A DNA stretch of 64,000 nt. Origin: Mauremys mutica. Lineage: Eukaryota > Chordata > Testudines > Geoemydidae. The stretch covers positions 308,282,781-308,346,780 of the forward strand of contig NC_059072.1 in the NCBI RefSeq assembly GCF_020497125.1. Reading direction: 5' to 3'. The notes below the pieces were generated by a model that was given only the letters and a program-made list of their open reading frames with translations, did no database searches and was not told the origin of the DNA. The position numbers were made by a program, and so were the translations under genes. Below are positions 1 to 10,848 of the stretch, in pieces. How positions within the stretch are numbered: the stretch's first letter is position 1; the number at the start of each line of letters is the position of its first letter.

Positions 1-578
1 GTCCCTGAGTGCCCCCACCACCTCATCCAACCCTGCTCTTTCCTGACTGCTCCCTGGGACCCTTGCCCCCATTCAATCCCCCTGTTCCCTGCCCTCTGAC
101 TGCCCTGACCCCTATCCACCCCCCCCACAACCCACCCCCTCCCTGCCCCCTTACCACACTGCCTGGGGACCGGGTCCACTCTGCCAGAACCACGACCGGC
201 GCCGCTCGGCCCGACTCCCCGGGCCGGCACCGGGACCCGGCCACTCGGCGGCAGCCGCGGGGCCCGACTCCCCGGGCCGGCGCTGGGCTGGAGGGAGCCG
301 CGGTCTGGGACCGGGAGCAGCTGAGCCAGCCGCACCTCCCCTCCCCCTCCGCGCCCCAGCTTACCTGCTGGCTGCCTCCATGCTGCTTGTTCAGGCTTCC
401 CGCGAACATCTGATTCGTGGGAAGCAGGGGAGGGGGAGGAGAAGGGGGCGGAGCAGGAGAGGAGTGGGCGGGAACTTTTGTTAAATTTAGCAGCCCTTAA
501 CAAGCGGTTCTAAAATGGCTGCTAAATTTAACAACGGGTTCCCGCGAACCCGTGCGAACCCGCTGCAGCTCACCCCTG
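1..578. mobile_element. GC-rich MITE-like interspersed repeat, cut by the left edge
   Basis: The first part is C-rich and made of loosely repeated phrases such as CTGACTGCCC and CCTGCCCCC, followed by a CpG-dense block (180-360). It ends in an A/T-richer tail, with CGGTTC and GGGTTC motifs and GCGAACCCG repeats, and terminates in CACCCCTG, which fits a hAT-type terminal repeat (CAGGGGTG inverted). The left terminus and target duplication lie outside the window, so the class is inferred. The two overlapping antiparallel open frames at 9-413 are a by-product of base composition. A CpG-island promoter was considered, but no gene start was recognised beside it. Confidence 0.5.
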
Positions 579-916
579 GATGTGCCAGTCGGGGGCAGAA
601 ACTGATGATGGAGTCTGGTATTTTCTTTGATGCAAACTTGCTTATTTACAAGCAACAGACAAGGTCCTGCTCTTCCAAATGCAGGATGAACCAGAAACAA
701 AATAATAGTTTCTTAGCTAACAGCCCCAAGCCTCTCTAGCCAACATCAGCTCTAAAAAACTCATCTCTACTTTTTCCAGGGTCATACACCATGCTTTCAG
801 GCTGTTGCTTTCGTGCTTTTTGCTGCATAGTCTGTCTCTGTTCTGTGTCTGTACCCCAGCTTGTCTATTTCACATACTCATCTGATCAGAACTATTATCC
901 AGTGGAATCTTCCACC
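579..916. other. No recognisable feature
   Basis: This is AT-balanced sequence between two MITEs. No exon of GUCY1B2, which would be on the minus strand, was recognised here. Confidence 0.4.
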
Positions 917-1084
917 TAGTGCTTAATTTGTGCCGGGCCATGCCCTGGCACCACTAGGCTTGGCAGTTCATAGCCCCTGCACCTCTGGGCTTGCTGCATC
1001 AGTTTTGAATGTAAAAAAATTGCTTGAGCCCTAGCCCCTAATTGCTTGAGCCCCAGCACCTCTTTCATTACAAATTAAGCACTG
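917..1084. mobile_element. 168-bp hAT-type MITE with 8-bp target duplication
   Basis: The element starts TAGTGCTTAATTTGT and ends ACAAATTAAGCACTG, an inverted repeat of about 14 bp. It is flanked by the 8-bp direct repeat CTTCCACC at 909-916 and 1085-1092, the duplication size typical of hAT transposons. The interior has CAGCACCTC and GCTTGAGCC phrases and no coding capacity. A second copy of the same family lies at 30127-30274. Confidence 0.8.
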
Positions 1085-1385
1085 CTTCCACCCAGCTGGG
1101 GCTAGTTTCTGGGAAGACTTGATTAAACCTTGTTTTAGGTGTCCCCACCCCACCTGCCTTAATTGTCTCTTATCACTGTCTCAAGTGAAGGGTGCATTCA
1201 CACATCAGTTTTAACTCAACCTGGAATAAGGTTTAACCCAACTCATAACAGTACATAAAAACCTTAGAGGGTCCAAATATTGTCTTTGAAGGGCACCAGA
1301 TAAGCCAAGAAGGGTGGTCTCAAGGATAAAGCATAGGACTGGAGTCAGGCAGGCTGGGTGGGGCTACAGGCCACCTCAGTCCCTC

Positions 1386-1510
1386 ATGGGAGTTGTAGTT
1401 TGGAAGCATCATGGTCCTACTCTCCTCTATGGGATGGGCATCTCCCACAATGCACTGAGGTAACAGCAAGAGGTGAGACCATGGTGCATCATGGGAGATG
1501 TAGTCCAGCC
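1386..1510. promoter_or_regulatory. Cluster of ACTACAnnTCCCA-like motifs (ZNF143/THAP11 type), probably inside an old repeat
   Basis: Three copies of a motif resembling ACTACAACTCCCATGATGC are visible: about 1386-1403 (reverse strand), 1439-1454 (TCTCCCACAATGCA) and 1486-1505 (reverse strand, CATCATGGGAGATGTAGT). This matches the known ZNF143/THAP11 core, which is spread through vertebrate genomes in MITE-like repeats. Whether these copies are bound cannot be told from sequence. Confidence 0.45.
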
Positions 1511-2612
1511 AGGGAGTCTGGCCCATAGAAGAAACTAGGGACATGAGAAACTATGTCAGCATTTCTATGGAAGAAAAACTATTTTCTGACCATCTCCACT
1601 CTCACATTACAGATGATCCCAGACTGAAATCCTCAGTCTGAGCCCCTGGAGACTAGGGAAATTTGGAGATGGATTCACAGCTGAATTTCTATCTCAGGCC
1701 CACCTCAGTCCCACATTAGTCTCCTCCCTCCCCTATTAAGCACCCAAATATAGCTCCACCAACTTGCACTGGAGATGATCTGCTAAAGCAGCAGGCTGGA
1801 AAGGAAGCTGCTTCATCTGAATTCAGAAGCTGAGGCTCAGCACTGAAATGTTTTCTTATATTATTTATAGAGTACTGGTATGCTGGCCCTTTAAGGGAGC
1901 CTACAGACTAAGTAAGGCCCTGGTTCTGGTTCAGCCCATAATTAAGATAATTCATTCATTTGTAGGCCAGGAACCATGTGACAATTGCCCCCTCCCCTTT
2001 GTTTTGGACTTTTGTTATCTTCTTGTAGAAGACCTTGTAGTTTGGCCAGCAGGCTAAACCACATTAACTACTCAGTTGCTGAGGGGAAACTCAGGCACAG
2101 CTGTATCTGATGCTAGACCAGGTAATTAAGCAATTGCACAACATGCCCCAATAGCATAAGGCACTTTACAAACAAGATGACCGGTCCCTGCCCCAAACAC
2201 TTTACAATCTAGACAGACAATGTATGCTGAAGAAGCATGGAAAAGAAAGTGACTGGTGGCATTCAACACGTGTCCTGTTGGTCCCACCATTTTTGTCTAA
2301 CTCCCTTTCAAACTAAATATTCCAGCATCCTTTTGTTAATGCTTCGTTGTAGGGAGAACTAAGAGTCATAGGCCTTTTGGAAGAAGTGTGTCTTAAGGAA
2401 GGGTGAAGGAGGAGAAGAGGGAAGTGCAGATGGAGAAAAGCATGAGGGGGCTAACTTTTCAGAAAGAGAAAAGAGAGAGGAGCAGAGAGATGCAGGAACT
2501 AAGCTGAACATGGCCTTGAAGGTGAGGACTCAAAGTGCTGAGGTCCCAGGGAGCCCTGGGTGACGTATCTGAGAGTACACTATGGCCTAGTACGAGATAA
2601 TGTTGGTTTTAC
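1511..2612. other. GUCY1B2 intron or 3' flank; faint old MIR/L2-like repeat
   Basis: No further coding exon was seen between the donor of exon 5 (2612) and the left edge. About 2128-2222 contains the phrases GGCACTTTACAAACAAGATG and TCCCTGCCCCAAACACTTTA, typical of an ancient amniote MIR/L2-like repeat that also occurs near 6816-6900 and 7760-7850. 2395-2530 is purine-rich. Confidence 0.4.
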
Positions 2613-2712
2613 CTGGGACAATATGACACAGGCCTCTCCTGTCAGAATAGTAGTGAAGTAACATTGCCCCGTCTGTCCTCTTTTCCACACGAAATGATGG
2701 TGCATTCATTTC
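2613..2712 (-). CDS. GUCY1B2: GUCY1B2 exon 5 (Y-x-S-x-R heme motif)
   Basis: A 100-bp exon too short to stand out as an open frame. It begins after ACTTAG and ends before GTAAAA. It reads [19 protein letters not shown], then [14 protein letters not shown], plus one base. Tyr132, Ser134 and Arg136 form the heme-propionate motif of H-NOX proteins. Phase fits exon 4 exactly. Exon 6 was searched for by eye down to position 1 and not found. Confidence 0.92.
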
Positions 2713-5700
2713 CTAAGTAAGGAGATGAGAGAACCCAGTACACCTGCATAGTCACCTGTCCTACAGATGTCATCGAGCTATGCTGATTTACACCAGTTGA
2801 GGGTCTGGCCCACTATTTCAGCAATTACTTCAAAGACATAAAGACTTATCAGCAAACTGAAAACTGGCATGAAAAAAAATCTAATCTGATGGACTCTGGC
2901 ATTGTCTCTTGTTTACTTGAGGGATTTTTGGTTTTGCACTCTGGGTATTTCTTCATGGGATTCTGGGGTAGGTTCGGCATGTTCCACCATTGCCATGCCG
3001 TTTTAGTGAACACAAGAACCAGAAGTGGCCACAGGATATTTTGAACTCTCTCGCTTGTACCTGCAAATCTGCTGTTAGGCATTTAGGGGCAAATCCTTCC
3101 AACACATAGAAACACAGTCCTTTGGCAGAGGAACCACTGCAGTGCTGTTGCGAAGGGGCGAGGTATGCCTTGGGAAAGCAACATAGAGAGGGGTGTACAG
3201 CTCCCTTGGGGCTTCCAGGATGGCTACCTCCAGGGGGACTTGGGATGAACCAGAGTGGACATGAGAAGGGCAAAGCTGGAGGATCTGGCAATGCCTCCAG
3301 TGTTCCTCCCCATGTGGAGATGGGTTTGTAAAACTTTTTAGGGTGGAATAGCTTCAGATTTCCAATTCCACTGCCAGCACGTGAGCTGATGGGGAGGATT
3401 CCCCATCTTCTTACAGGAGCAGGATGGCAGGGAGAGGATTTCCTCCATAAAGCACAGAACTAGAAAAATTGCCAGGGTGTGGAGCCTCTTTAATTTACAT
3501 TCACAGAAAAAAGACAGTACCTGGTAGGACAATGCAAGGTAACTATGAAGAGCATCTAGATTCTCGATAAATTCAGTTAGATTCCCTCCCAAACTCCGTA
3601 GCATTCGATCATAGCCCGACATCTTACAGAAAGTAAAGAAATATTCTCCAAAAAGTTTCAGCACTGCGTCTTCTGACATATCTGTGTAAAAGATATTCGG
3701 ATTTACAGCTGTGCAATGCTATCTAAACCCTGTGACCTGACCTAACCTTTAAGGTCTGAAACAGACACAGGCAAATGGCCTAGGCCCCACAGGTGACCTA
3801 TTACAAAAATTGTTGTGATATGGTGGGTAGAGCTGGGTGAAAATGTTTTTGGCAACTAGTTTATTTGCTGACAAATGCCGTTTTGGCCAACCCAAAGCTA
3901 TTTGCGAACTTGTGTCGAGTTTGCCAAATCGTTTAGATGGAACCAAAAATTGAAAAAAAAATTCTGACTGGAGTCACAAAATAGATGGAGGAACAAGTGG
4001 TTGGCTTCTCCTTAAAAGCTATATGGCTTAATGTTGATTAAGCCATATGGTCAAGGCTGGTACTAAACAGAACTGTGGAGTCGCTAATTCCTAATAGTAA
4101 AACAGCTCTTTTGTGGATAAGAAAAACAGATAAGAGGTATCAGGCTGAAGTAATTTAAGACCATGTTGACTCCCGGGGTTAGTACCATGCTACAAATCCT
4201 ACATCCCAATACAGCTGTCTGCAACAGCCATGCTTTATATCAGGGATCGCAGTGAATTTTTCTATATTTAAAAAGAGAGAGAAAGAAATGACTCTTTTTT
4301 GGGACTGTAGTGTTCAGTAACCCACCAGATAGGCCCGCCCTGTTTTATAGCACCTCTTATCCAAACGCCAAGAGAATAACGTACCATATGATCCGTGTCT
4401 CATGACAACAAAGCTTGCAAAACTTGGATGTGTGAAAGATTCACATCTCGCCTCAAATTCATGTGGCGAGAACCTTGGGGTCACTGCTCTCATGAAGGTT
4501 TGGGCTGATGGGGGTAAAGCTTTGTGCTTAGAACTGAGAAACCAGTCACCCTCTTTCCCCCAGTTATCCTCTCTCCTCTCCATCCCCAACAACGGCCTCT
4601 CTCTGGAGAAGCTACAGGAACATCTCCAAAGCCCTTTAATGTAAGCAGGAGGGTTGTACTGGGGTATCCTTTGCAGGAAGGGGATGACAAGGGACCAGCT
4701 CTGGGGATTCCTGGAGTTCACTGATCTCCAGCCTCCAAGTGCACTTATGGGGACTAGGTCACTTCCCACTTCCACAAACAAATAGCAAGGTTCAGTTTGG
4801 GAAGCCCTTTGTAAACAAACCACTGCAGATCTCTCTCAGGCCCAGTGCAATGAAAAGCTCCACAGGTCTGGCAGCTCCCTGACTGGCTCCTAATACAGCT
4901 GCTCTGGGGAGTGCCCAGTGCTCTGAGACAATCAACTCCAAAGCTCTGGCAAATGCAGCAATGTGCAGCAGGCAGGCTCAGTGCAAAGGCTACCAGACTT
5001 GTGGGGCTCCTACCACCCCCAGCCAGGCACTCCAAAGGGAGGGGGCTGGGCCATGGACCAGAACTAGCTGGGCAAGGAGGAAGCACCCGCTGCCCCATCC
5101 TTCTGGACCATGCACCTTGCACACTCTTCATGCTATGCAGCTGCCAGGAGATGTTGCATGAGCCCTACCAGAGCTTCCCCTTGAATAGCGCAACTCCACG
5201 GCGCATCTAGTGGGGGGCGCATTGTATTACTGCCATGATCTGGCCTCTTGGCCAGCCAGGGACAGTGTCAGTGTGAAGAGCACTAAGTAAGTGGTCAGTG
5301 CTCAATAAGCCAGTAATCAGGAAATGAGCAGTCCTTACCCAGTATTTTGCAGGCTTCTTGGATCAGCTTCAGGGTAATAACATCATCATACACAGTGTAA
5401 GTCATGAAGGTGTCTTGGACCTCTGCCTGTGTTCTGAAAAACACAGAAAATTAAGATTTATGATGACACAGAAGTGTATGGGGAGATTTTGGCAAACCAG
5501 TAAAGTGCCTGAACCCACTATGGCTTATTGCTAAAAGCAGCTAAGTCAGCAGGCCGTAAAGTGACCAGGTAGCAAGCTCAGCTTGACCACGGCAGGAGGG
5601 AGGGGGTTTTGGATGCCACAGAAAAGGCAGCTTGACCCTGCACCCTTCCTGATAAGAATTGTGTTGAAGTTGCTGATACATGCATTTTAGAAGAGCAGGA

Positions 5701-8700
5701 TGTGCCCCTGGAATGTCTATTGGAGCATCAAGGCTGCAAACTCTGAAAAAACCCACACCTCGTTAATCAATAATCAGAAGGAAGTCTCTTGCTTGACCAT
5801 TGGAACTGCTTGCTTAACAAGTTTTCTTTAAGGGACAGGTCATTCTATTACTAATGTATAAATAAGAGGGAAAAGTTTGAGGTAGGGGGACGTTTGAGGA
5901 CTGGACTCTCCCTCTGGATGCACCTTGTGTTCCCCACCAGCAGATAGGCTGCTGCTGTGCCACTCGAGAGCCACACTCAGCTTCAGTAATTATCGAGGAT
6001 TGGGGGTGTTTTACCAACCTGTTGTGGATGTATGTAAGTGCTTGAGACTAAGTAAAGTTTAGCTTTAAGTGAAAGCACTCTTGTGTTGTCCTGTTTGTGC
6101 CCGCCATCTATCGGTCGGACGGCCGTGTTTCCCCTGATTTATTTCCTGACACCACCTCACATAGAGTAAAAGTTACCAAGAGCTTTGAGTTGAAAGAACC
6201 CCGGGTAACAGAAGGGAAACCACTCAGGCTGGTCACTGCCTGAAATCAATCCATCCATCAACAGAGCTGAATCCAGTGCAACTAGACCAGAGTTACTGAG
6301 AGAGCAGGTTCCAGCACGTTCGAAATCTCCATATGGTTATGTGAGCAAGTCCCCAAGAAGAAACTGCAGCAGCAAAGCAGAAAGTCACTGAATGGTCCCA
6401 ATTGTTCCTTGGTACATGAGCCTAGAATTTCCTGGCGAGAGGTCTGAACGGACACAAAGGGGAACCTGAATCCAAGGGAATAGTTCCTCTGTGCTGGCCA
6501 TAAGAAGTCTGGTTTTTAAAACTTAAAAGCGGGTGGAAGAAGATAATCACATGGTCAGTGAGGAAGGAAACTGTATTAATGCTTAATATTTTAGAGACAG
6601 GGCTTCACACCAGTTCATCCTAGGCCCTCTCCTCACCAGTGCAGAGCTAGATGCTAGTTCTCTAGGGTGGGAGGGGACAGGAGGAAAGGGCAATCCCTGG
6701 CCGCTCTGGTTCAGAAAACAATGCCGAAACCAACAAACAATTACTATATTCGAAATATCTTTGTAGCTTCCATGATTAGGGACTGTTTGTATCACAATAG
6801 CAGCTGGCGGCCCCAAGTAAGATCAGGGCCCTGTTGTTCTGGGCACTGTATAAGCACATAGTAAGAGATAGTTCCTGGCCTGAAAACCTTGCAGCCTACA
6901 TAGACAAAGAGTGAGAAGAAGATAATAATCCTGCTTATTTTAGAGGTGGGGAACACAGGCACAGAGTAAGGACAAGATTTTCAGGAATTCTACACTTTTG
7001 GTGCCCAATTTAAAGACACTTCAAAGGGGCCTGATTTTCAGGTGTCTCAGGTTGCACACTTAAAATCACTAGTGCCTTTTGGAAGCTCTTGGCCTAAGTG
7101 CAGGGGCAGCTCTAGGTATTTTGCCGCCCCAAGCATGGCAGGCAGGCTGCCTTCGGCGGCTTGCCTGCGGGAGGTCCCCGGTCCCGCGGAGTCGGCGGCC
7201 TGCCTGCGGGAGGTCCGCCGAAGCTGCGGGACCAGTGGACCTCCCGCGGGCATGCCGCCGAAGGCAACCTGCCTGCCGCCCTTGCGGCGACCGGCAGAGC
7301 GCCCCCCGTGGCTTGCCGCCCCAGGCACGCGCTTGGCGTTCTGGTGCCTGGAGCTGCCTCTGCCTAAGTGATTTGACTATGGTCACATAAGAAGCCTCTG
7401 GTAGAGGGTGAGATTTGAACCTATGTCTGCTCAATCCTAGCCCACTGTCTCACCCACACAACAAGCCTTTCTCTCTTAGGGAAAGCTCTCTGTGTAAAGA
7501 GGACCCAACGTCACGCCCCTCCATAAATCAGCCAGTAGCAGTAGGCACTGGGAGTACCTTTCCAGGCCCTGAAGGAGAGCTCTGTGCAGTTTGAAAGCTC
7601 ATCTCTCTCTCAGAAGTTGGTCAGGAAAAGCTATTACCTCACCTGCCTTGTCTTTCCAGTCATGGTATCAGGCTGATTTGTGTGACATGCACAGGATATT
7701 CAATGTTCTTCTCAACCCAGCCACCAAGGGTTGGTTTAATTTGCATTCCTGACTTTTACTGTTGGTTTAGTGAGCACCATACATGTGCTCAGCTCTGTGC
7801 GAACAATAGAGAAAGAGACAGTCCCTGTCCTAATGGTCTTTCAGGCTTCTCCAGTGATTTATTTGGGATCACAGATTAGTGTTTGTGCTAGTTCCTCCCC
7901 TTTCTGCTCATTCTCCAGAGTGTTAAATGTGTCTCCTGTCCTCTGTTCTGTGGACTGCTATACAGTAATCCACTACACTGGGAGATCTCTAGAGTAGTGT
8001 ATCACCTCACAGGATGCATTAGCATTATTGTATATGAGTCCTGTGTGGTGAACATTTAAAGCAAAACCATTTTAGTAGCTAATAGTGGAAAATTGGAGAA
8101 CAGTACGAATGACTTGGGTATTTCTGGCAGGCCTGCAGGCACAATGCAAGTAAATTCCGAATGATAAAACTATTATCAGCTCAACATAAGAGGAGTTGCC
8201 AGATTTAGACTATGATGTATGTGATGTGATGTGAGACCCAACATAAGCATGTGTGTGTGCTGAAGAGAGCCAAAAAAACTCTGCAAATGTCACAGTACAC
8301 TCTGCTTCGCTAGAGCAGACATGATAGGCCAAGAAGCTGATTCTTGGATCTTTGTGCAAACTGTGATAGTTCAAACTTGCATCAAGAGCCCTGTCCATTA
8401 TTTCAAATCACCTTCTGCTCCCAGTTACACCAGTGTAAATAACTCCAAATTTACACCCATGTAACTAAGTTAATTTGGCTGGGTGTCTAATCTTCATATT
8501 AGGTTAAGCAGCACTTCAGGTCGATGTGAAGGTTTTTCAAGGGAATGGAAGTCCATGCCATGCAAACCACCTAATAAACAACCACCTGATCTATCATTGC
8601 AGAAACTAGAAGTGTGAGAACTCACTATTAATTTTTTCACTAGTATAGGCATTTCTATGGTGCTTATTGCTGTGGTGTGTTATAATTTAGTACTCCTAAT

Positions 8701-10718
8701 GAACAAGACCACTTCCAAAGACAAGCTAATGAGCTCTCTTAATAATACGCTGTAAAGCTTCTGAGTGTTTCCCCCTTATTATACATTTATTCTTTGTGAT
8801 CTCTTAGCACAACCATTCCTCCTAGCTATGAGATAGGGCTGTAGGGAGGTAACCTGCGTGAGATTTCTGTTATGGAGGCTTTCCCATTCATTCTATTGGG
8901 GAAGATGTGATCACCACTCCCTAGTCATGAATATCCCAGCATCTGCTTACACCTTGGGAGATCTGCTAGAGGCCCAGCACAGGACCATTTGCATGGAGAC
9001 CCTGTGTCTCTGCACTGGCTCCAAAAAGTCCTGGTTCCTCACTCCCTACCTCATGGCCACACAACTCTAGTTGCACAGCGCTACGAGGGTTGCCCCTGTC
9101 CACCACTGCCTCTGGCACTCCTCCGCCACACAAAAGAGGAAAGTCAATAAAACAACCCAAAAATTGGCTCACTATAAGCTATTTAAGCTATAAAAAGGGG
9201 CAATATGATAGAGATCTATAAAATCATGACTGGTGTAGAGAAAGTAAATAAGGAAGTGTTATTTACTCCTTCTCAAACACAAGAACTAGGGGTCACCAAA
9301 TGAAATGAATAGGCAGCAGGTTTAAAACAAACAAAAGGAAGTATTTTTTCATACAACGCACAGTCAGTCTGTGGAACTCTTTGCCAGAGGATGTTGTGAA
9401 GGCCAAGACTATAACAGGGTTCAAAAAAGAACTAGATAGGTTCATGGAGGATAGATCCATCAATGGCTATTAGCCAGGATGGGTAGGGTAGTATGCTAGC
9501 CTTTGTTTGCCAGAAGCTGTGAATGGGTGACAAGGGATGGATCGCTTGATGAGTGCCTGTTCAGTTCATTCCCTCTGGGGCACCTGGCATTGGCCACAGT
9601 CAGAAGACAGGATACTGGGCTAGATGGACCTTTGGTCTGACCCAGTATGGCTGTTCTTATGTTCTTATTTATTGTTCCCTAATCCAATAGGTAAAAAACC
9701 AAGTCTCGTGTTTCCATTGAAATTACATGGGGCTAGTTTTACAATATGCGATAAATGACATTATGATACACTAGAAATGAATTACCAGAGGGAGAAGGTT
9801 AAGGTGGCAGAAGGTAAGGGCATTATGCATCTCAGGGACAAATCGCTCTCTGGTGTAACTCCACTGGCGTTAGTAAATAACATTTTAGATGAATTTGCCT
9901 CTCATGGGCTCTGTTCTGATTTATGCTGAACACCACTCCCTCAGCTGCAGCAGGGATGTAACTCAGCCCAGAATTTGGCATGCTAGGCTCATAATTAATT
10001 GTAGCAGTGAAACAGAGCTGTGTGGGCCTGAATTGTAGTTATAACGGTCAACAGGCCACAGTCAAATTTTAATCCTCTTTGGCGCCCATGATGGAAGCCC
10101 CAAGTCACCAGTACTGCGCTTTTTAAAGGATCAAATACTTACTTGAGTTTTTCCCATGTCTCTTCCCCAAATTTCTCTATAACTAGAGATTTCAGGCAGG
10201 TATTGATAAATCCGTACTGTGGGAGAGAAGACATTAGCATTATACCTAATGGAACATGGGAAAAGAGTCCTTAATGGGCTGGTTAAGTAAAATGAAATGA
10301 CAACCCCTTTGGGGAAACAATTTTGTCTTTTCCCCATTTCTTGCTAAGTTTGTTTATTTAATAGCACTGTTCATTCCTGCCTTCATGCAAAACTCCCCGA
10401 GACTTGTTCTCTACACAGCAGTAGTTCTGGTTTCCATAGAGAAAACATATTAACTACACTTTAAAGCCAGCATGCAATTAAGGATGGTTACAGAATGTTG
10501 TTTTCAGTTACTCTGAATTCTTTTGGCTCATGCAGCACTGATATGGTTAAAAGATAGGTTAAAGCGAGAAATTAATGGCGCTTATGTCAGCCTGAAGACT
10601 TGATTGAAAGACAAATATATTTTAGTAGCAAAACACAGTATAGTTAGTGTTTAAATCTGCTTGAGAAACTAGGTATTGAACATAAAAAAGAAGAGTAATG
10701 CTGAAAGACGCTTACCAT
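2613..10718 (-). CDS. GUCY1B2: Soluble guanylate cyclase beta-2 subunit, 5' part of gene (exons 1-5)
   Basis: Five coding exons join in frame to give the first 144 residues of a soluble guanylate cyclase beta subunit: exon 1 is only the start ATG (10718-10716), then 10216-10143, 5433-5339, 3681-3521 and 2712-2613. All introns are GT-AG and the phases match. The sequence is closest to beta-2 as I know it ([32 protein letters not shown]). This is the heme-nitric-oxide-binding (H-NOX) region. The proximal heme ligand is His103 (beta-1 His105), and the Y-x-S-x-R motif is Tyr132, Ser134, Arg136. The family makes cGMP from GTP in the cytosol in response to NO. The dimerisation and catalytic domains must lie beyond position 1. 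No stop or frameshift is seen here, whereas the human copy is usually described as a pseudogene. Confidence 0.93.
2713..3520. other. GUCY1B2 intron 4
   Basis: 808 bp of unique-looking sequence. Open frames in it on both strands have no recognisable similarity. Confidence 0.6.
3521..3681 (-). CDS. GUCY1B2: GUCY1B2 exon 4 (carries the proximal heme histidine)
   Basis: A 161-bp exon with acceptor TTACACAG and donor GTACTG. It encodes residues 59-111, including [18 protein letters not shown] and [14 protein letters not shown]. The histidine in DALH corresponds to beta-1 His105. An ATG-initiated open frame reads through this exon into the intron, but the true junction is after the CAG codon. Confidence 0.95.
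3682..5338. other. GUCY1B2 intron 3
   Basis: 1,657 bp. The frame at 4823-4314 on the minus strand (169 residues) shows no recognisable domain. No clear transposable element was identified. Confidence 0.55.
5339..5433 (-). CDS. GUCY1B2: GUCY1B2 exon 3
   Basis: This 95-bp exon sits between TTTTTCAG and GTAAGG. It encodes [18 protein letters not shown] and on to EACKIL, completing a split lysine codon at its start and leaving one base (G) for the next codon. Residues 26-58 of the protein. Confidence 0.93.
5540..6150 (+). mobile_element. Putative solo LTR of an endogenous retrovirus-like element
   Basis: Compact promoter-like sequence has TATAAATAAG at 5857-5866, a polyadenylation-like AGTAAA near 6050, and a T-rich end TTTATTTCCTGACA near 6150, as in an LTR with U3, R and U5 parts. 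No gag, pol or env coding sequence is next to it. I could not find matching target duplications, so the ends are approximate. It sits in GUCY1B2 intron 2 in the antisense direction to the gene. Confidence 0.5.
6815..7440 (-). repeat. MIR-like ancient SINE, interrupted by a MITE
   Basis: The segments GGGCACTGTATAAGCACATA, GAGGTGGGGAACACAGGCAC and ATTTGACTATGGTCACATAA, with TGAGATTTGAACC, are the usual blocks of an amniote MIR-type SINE in reverse orientation. The element is split at 7101-7362 by a hAT MITE and has another AT-rich insertion around 6977-7092. Confidence 0.55.
7101..7362. mobile_element. 262-bp GC-rich hAT MITE with perfect 8-bp target duplication
   Basis: The element begins CAGGGGCAGCTCTAGG and ends CCTGGAGCTGCCTCTG, imperfect terminal inverted repeats. 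The direct repeat CCTAAGTG flanks it at 7093-7100 and 7363-7370. The interior is GC-rich with repeated GCCTGCGGGAGGTCC blocks and tandem CGCCGAAG phrases. Open frames on both strands are compositional. It is related in termini to the MITE at 53048-54020. Confidence 0.88.
7441..9180. other. GUCY1B2 intron 2, mostly unique
   Basis: No gene was found. 7760-7850 resembles the ancient MIR/L2-like repeat noted near 2128. 8421-8470 holds phrases of the GTTACACCAGTGTAAAT dispersed family. Confidence 0.4.
9181..9667 (+). mobile_element. CR1 LINE, 5'-truncated 3' end
   Basis: In the plus direction this reads as the end of CR1 ORF2 (frames matching [11 protein letters not shown] and later [17 protein letters not shown], with frameshifts and stops), followed by the short CR1 3' UTR ending TATGGCTGTTCTTATGTTCT. 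The terminal short tandem repeat (TTCTTATG) is diagnostic of CR1. It is a dead, 5'-truncated copy in the GUCY1B2 intron. Confidence 0.88.
9668..10142. other. GUCY1B2 intron 2, end part
   Basis: Unique sequence; 9850-9890 carries the TGGTGTAACTCCACTGGCG phrase of an old dispersed palindromic repeat. Confidence 0.4.
10143..10216 (-). CDS. GUCY1B2: GUCY1B2 exon 2 (start of H-NOX domain)
   Basis: A 74-bp exon encodes [19 protein letters not shown] and on to WEKL, plus two bases of a split lysine codon. The acceptor is CCCACAG and the donor GTAAGT. The next intron is 4,709 bp and holds an LTR, a MIR-like repeat with a MITE, and a CR1 end. Confidence 0.93.
10716..10718 (-). CDS. GUCY1B2: GUCY1B2 exon 1 coding part (start codon only)
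   Basis: On the minus strand the sequence reads CAGCACCATGGTAAG. The start codon is followed immediately by a GT donor (10715-10714). The next exon begins TAC GGA TTT, giving M-Y-G-F, the expected N-terminus of beta subunits. The 499-bp intron 1 runs from 10715 to 10217. Confidence 0.85.
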
Positions 10719-10807
10719 GGTGCTGCTGTCTGCTCGCCGATTGTGCAGGGCAGGTGCTCTAGGTTGTGCTGGAGTGAGGGAGTTGTTTCATCACACCACC
10801 AGCGAGA

Positions 10808-10848
10808 GTCTGGGTTTTTTTAACACATCAACTTGGACTATATAGAGC
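10808..10848 (-). promoter_or_regulatory. Possible TATA box and start region of GUCY1B2
   Basis: On the minus strand the sequence CTCTATATAGTCC (core 10845-10838) lies about 120 bp upstream of the start codon, so transcription would start near 10810. Position and match are reasonable, but no expression evidence is available, and the 5' UTR could contain an upstream exon. Confidence 0.4.

Noticed and set aside
1..578. CpG-island promoter of a gene beyond the left edge
   Set aside because: The block ends in a MITE-like terminus and its repeated phrases fit an interspersed element better; not fully excluded.
5540..6150. Exact LTR boundaries
   Set aside because: No matching short direct repeats could be found around candidate TG and CA ends, so only an approximate interval is given.
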